NCBI GenBank assembly: GCA_030267565.1
Contig: BRXU01000003.1
Span: 5,989,001 to 6,053,000, forward strand
Direction of reading: 5' to 3'
DNA from: Pleodorina starrii
Lineage: Eukaryota > Chlorophyta > Chlorophyceae > Chlamydomonadales > Volvocaceae
Length of the DNA: 64,000 nucleotides
Shown: positions 62,855-64,000 of the stretch, one piece after another
Numbering within the stretch: the first letter of the stretch is position 1
How the letters are laid out: every line of letters begins with the position of its first letter
Translations under genes and position numbers: made by a program
The notes under the pieces: generated by a model
Databases searched by the model: none
What the model was told of the DNA's origin: nothing
The model's input: the letters and a program-made list of their open reading frames with translations, nothing else

Positions 62855-64000
62855 GTCTCTGTCTCTTACACCTCCGCAACCCCCCCTCCCCATAACACGG
62901 GGCCTACAGGACAAACAGCACAGCGGCGCGCGGAACCCGCCCGAGGGCTCCTCCACCCGCGCCCCACAGCGGCAGCAGCAGCCGCAGCTGCAGCGCCAAC
63001 CGTCTGCCAAAGCAGCCGAGGCGGTGGGTGGACGCGGATCCAGAACCGACGCAGGCGCCCTCCGCAACCCCATCGGCCGCACCGCCAGTCGCAAAACGCC
63101 GGGTGAGCTACGGGGGACGCAAAAGAAGATACCTTCGGGGATCGTGGGGGGGAAGAAGGGGTAGCGACTCGGTTTATGGTGCACCTCGCGGCTCGGCCCC
63201 CCGTTTCCCACGAGGTGGAGTGCGGCTGACCGCCCCCGCCCGCCCCGCCCCGCCCCTCCCCGCCCTGCCATGCCCTGCCCTCCCTGACGCCCATGTCTCA
63301 ACCCGCCCCCGCCCCCAACACGCACACGCTCACACACGGACGCACACACGGACACACTCAGGCCAAGTAACGGAGTCCTCCCGTAAGCCCAAGCTGCCCT
63401 CGACAACGAGCGTTGACAACAAGCGCACCGTGTCGAAGACGCCACAACGACCGTCGGCGCAGCCGCAACCCCGGCAGCAGCAGCTGCAACAGCAGCTCTC
63501 AGGCCCTTCCCCTCTAAGGGAGCGGCGCAGCGGCATCCCCGCACCGCCCTCTTCCCAGGCCCAGCCCAAGCCCAGGTCCCAGTCCGTGACGCGGCCGTCC
63601 CAACCGAAACCGCAGCCACGATCGCAGTCCGGGCCACGAACCTCTGTCCGGCAACCCCAGCCCCAGCCGCAGCCGCAGCCCTGGCGGTGGTCTGCGTCGG
63701 GGCACGAGTCTTCGGAGGCGGAGGAACCGGATCTAGAGCCGCACCTACAGCGGCAGCAGCCGGAGGCGGCGGCGCCGCCGCTGCAGCGGCAGCCATTACG
63801 GCCAGCTGTGCAGCGGCTACTTGACGAGATAGAGGCAGAGATTTCCGAGGAAATGAACGGGCGCAGCGGCGGTGTCGGCGGCGGCGGCGGCGGCCGCAGT
63901 TTCTCTGGCGGCAGCGCGCTGGTGGTTCGGGGCGACGTCAGCCCGGCGCGGCCCGGGCGGCCGGCGGTGTACGACGTGTTTCGGTCGTACGACGCTGATG
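62253..64000 (+). CDS. Partial gene, Gln/Pro-rich N-terminus leading into an EF-hand
   Basis: Proposed exons 62253-62327 (Met-Asp-Asp-Asp start, donor CGC|GTAAGT), 62910-63102, 63362 to beyond the window end; all phases agree (0, then 1). About 300 residues are visible. Exon 2 has Ser/Arg/Gln-rich sequence (RAPQRQQQPQLQRQPSAK). Exon 3 is Pro/Gln/Ser-rich with QPQPQPQPQPW, then an amphipathic QRLLDEIEAEISEEMN, poly-Gly, and finally PAVYDVFRSYDAD at the edge. This last string looks like the entering helix and first loop residues of an EF-hand, and parallels SVRYADMFRMYDTD in the upstream p25-alpha-like gene. I do not recognise the protein further. The first exon is less certain than the other two. 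TATA-like sequence at 62036. Confidence 0.55.
62824..62860 (+). repeat. (CT)n microsatellite
   Basis: CTCTCT run of about 26 bp followed by CTGTCTCTGT, in the intron before exon 62910-63102. Confidence 0.85.

Overview
The window is nuclear DNA from a very GC-rich eukaryote, most likely a volvocine/chlamydomonad green alga. The signs are: genes cut into many short exons with GT-AG (a few GC-AG) introns; TGTAA polyadenylation motifs downstream of several stops; interstitial TTTTAGGG-type repeats like the Chlamydomonas telomere; a secreted-type enzyme with a giant polyproline tail; and a bacterial-type RecA with an organelle-targeting-like leader. There is no sign of a bacterial or viral replicon. 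All gene models were read by hand from splice sites and reading phase, without transcripts, so exon edges are predictions.

Layout. (1) 128-12520, +: 3' part of a protein with two tandem 5'-nucleotidase units and a proline-rich C-terminus; its introns are full of tandem repeats. (2) 12521-16016: convergent 3' ends and repeats, with a possible tRNA-derived SINE. (3) 20547-16017, -: RecA recombinase, 10 exons, about 411 residues. (4) 20548-24013: a composite repeat region, with an apparent terminal-inverted-repeat element (21056-23208) holding a duplicated block, a nested insertion and a CCTTG array. (5) 27636-24014, -: divergent oxysterol-binding-protein-like gene. (6) 29313-44867, +: complete FANCI, about 34 exons and 1,600 residues, with the ubiquitin-acceptor lysine and the SQ phosphorylation cluster recognisable. 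(7) 44868-46926: intergenic. (8) 46927-60127, +: very large EF-hand/p25-alpha (TPPP-like) protein with an Ala-rich coiled-coil and collagen-like stalk; its 3' half carries apparent frameshifts and an in-frame stop. (9) 60128-62252: intergenic. (10) 62253-64000, +: 5' part of another gene that runs off the window just as an EF-hand begins, possibly a neighbouring paralogue of gene 8.

Functionally the genes are not an operon. RecA (organelle DNA repair) and FANCI (nuclear interstrand-crosslink repair) both serve genome maintenance but are separated by a lipid-transfer-like gene. The striking property of the window is structural: most introns over 300 bp carry one or more tandem arrays, and several introns share a short dispersed motif related to AAGAAGATACCGCAGC.
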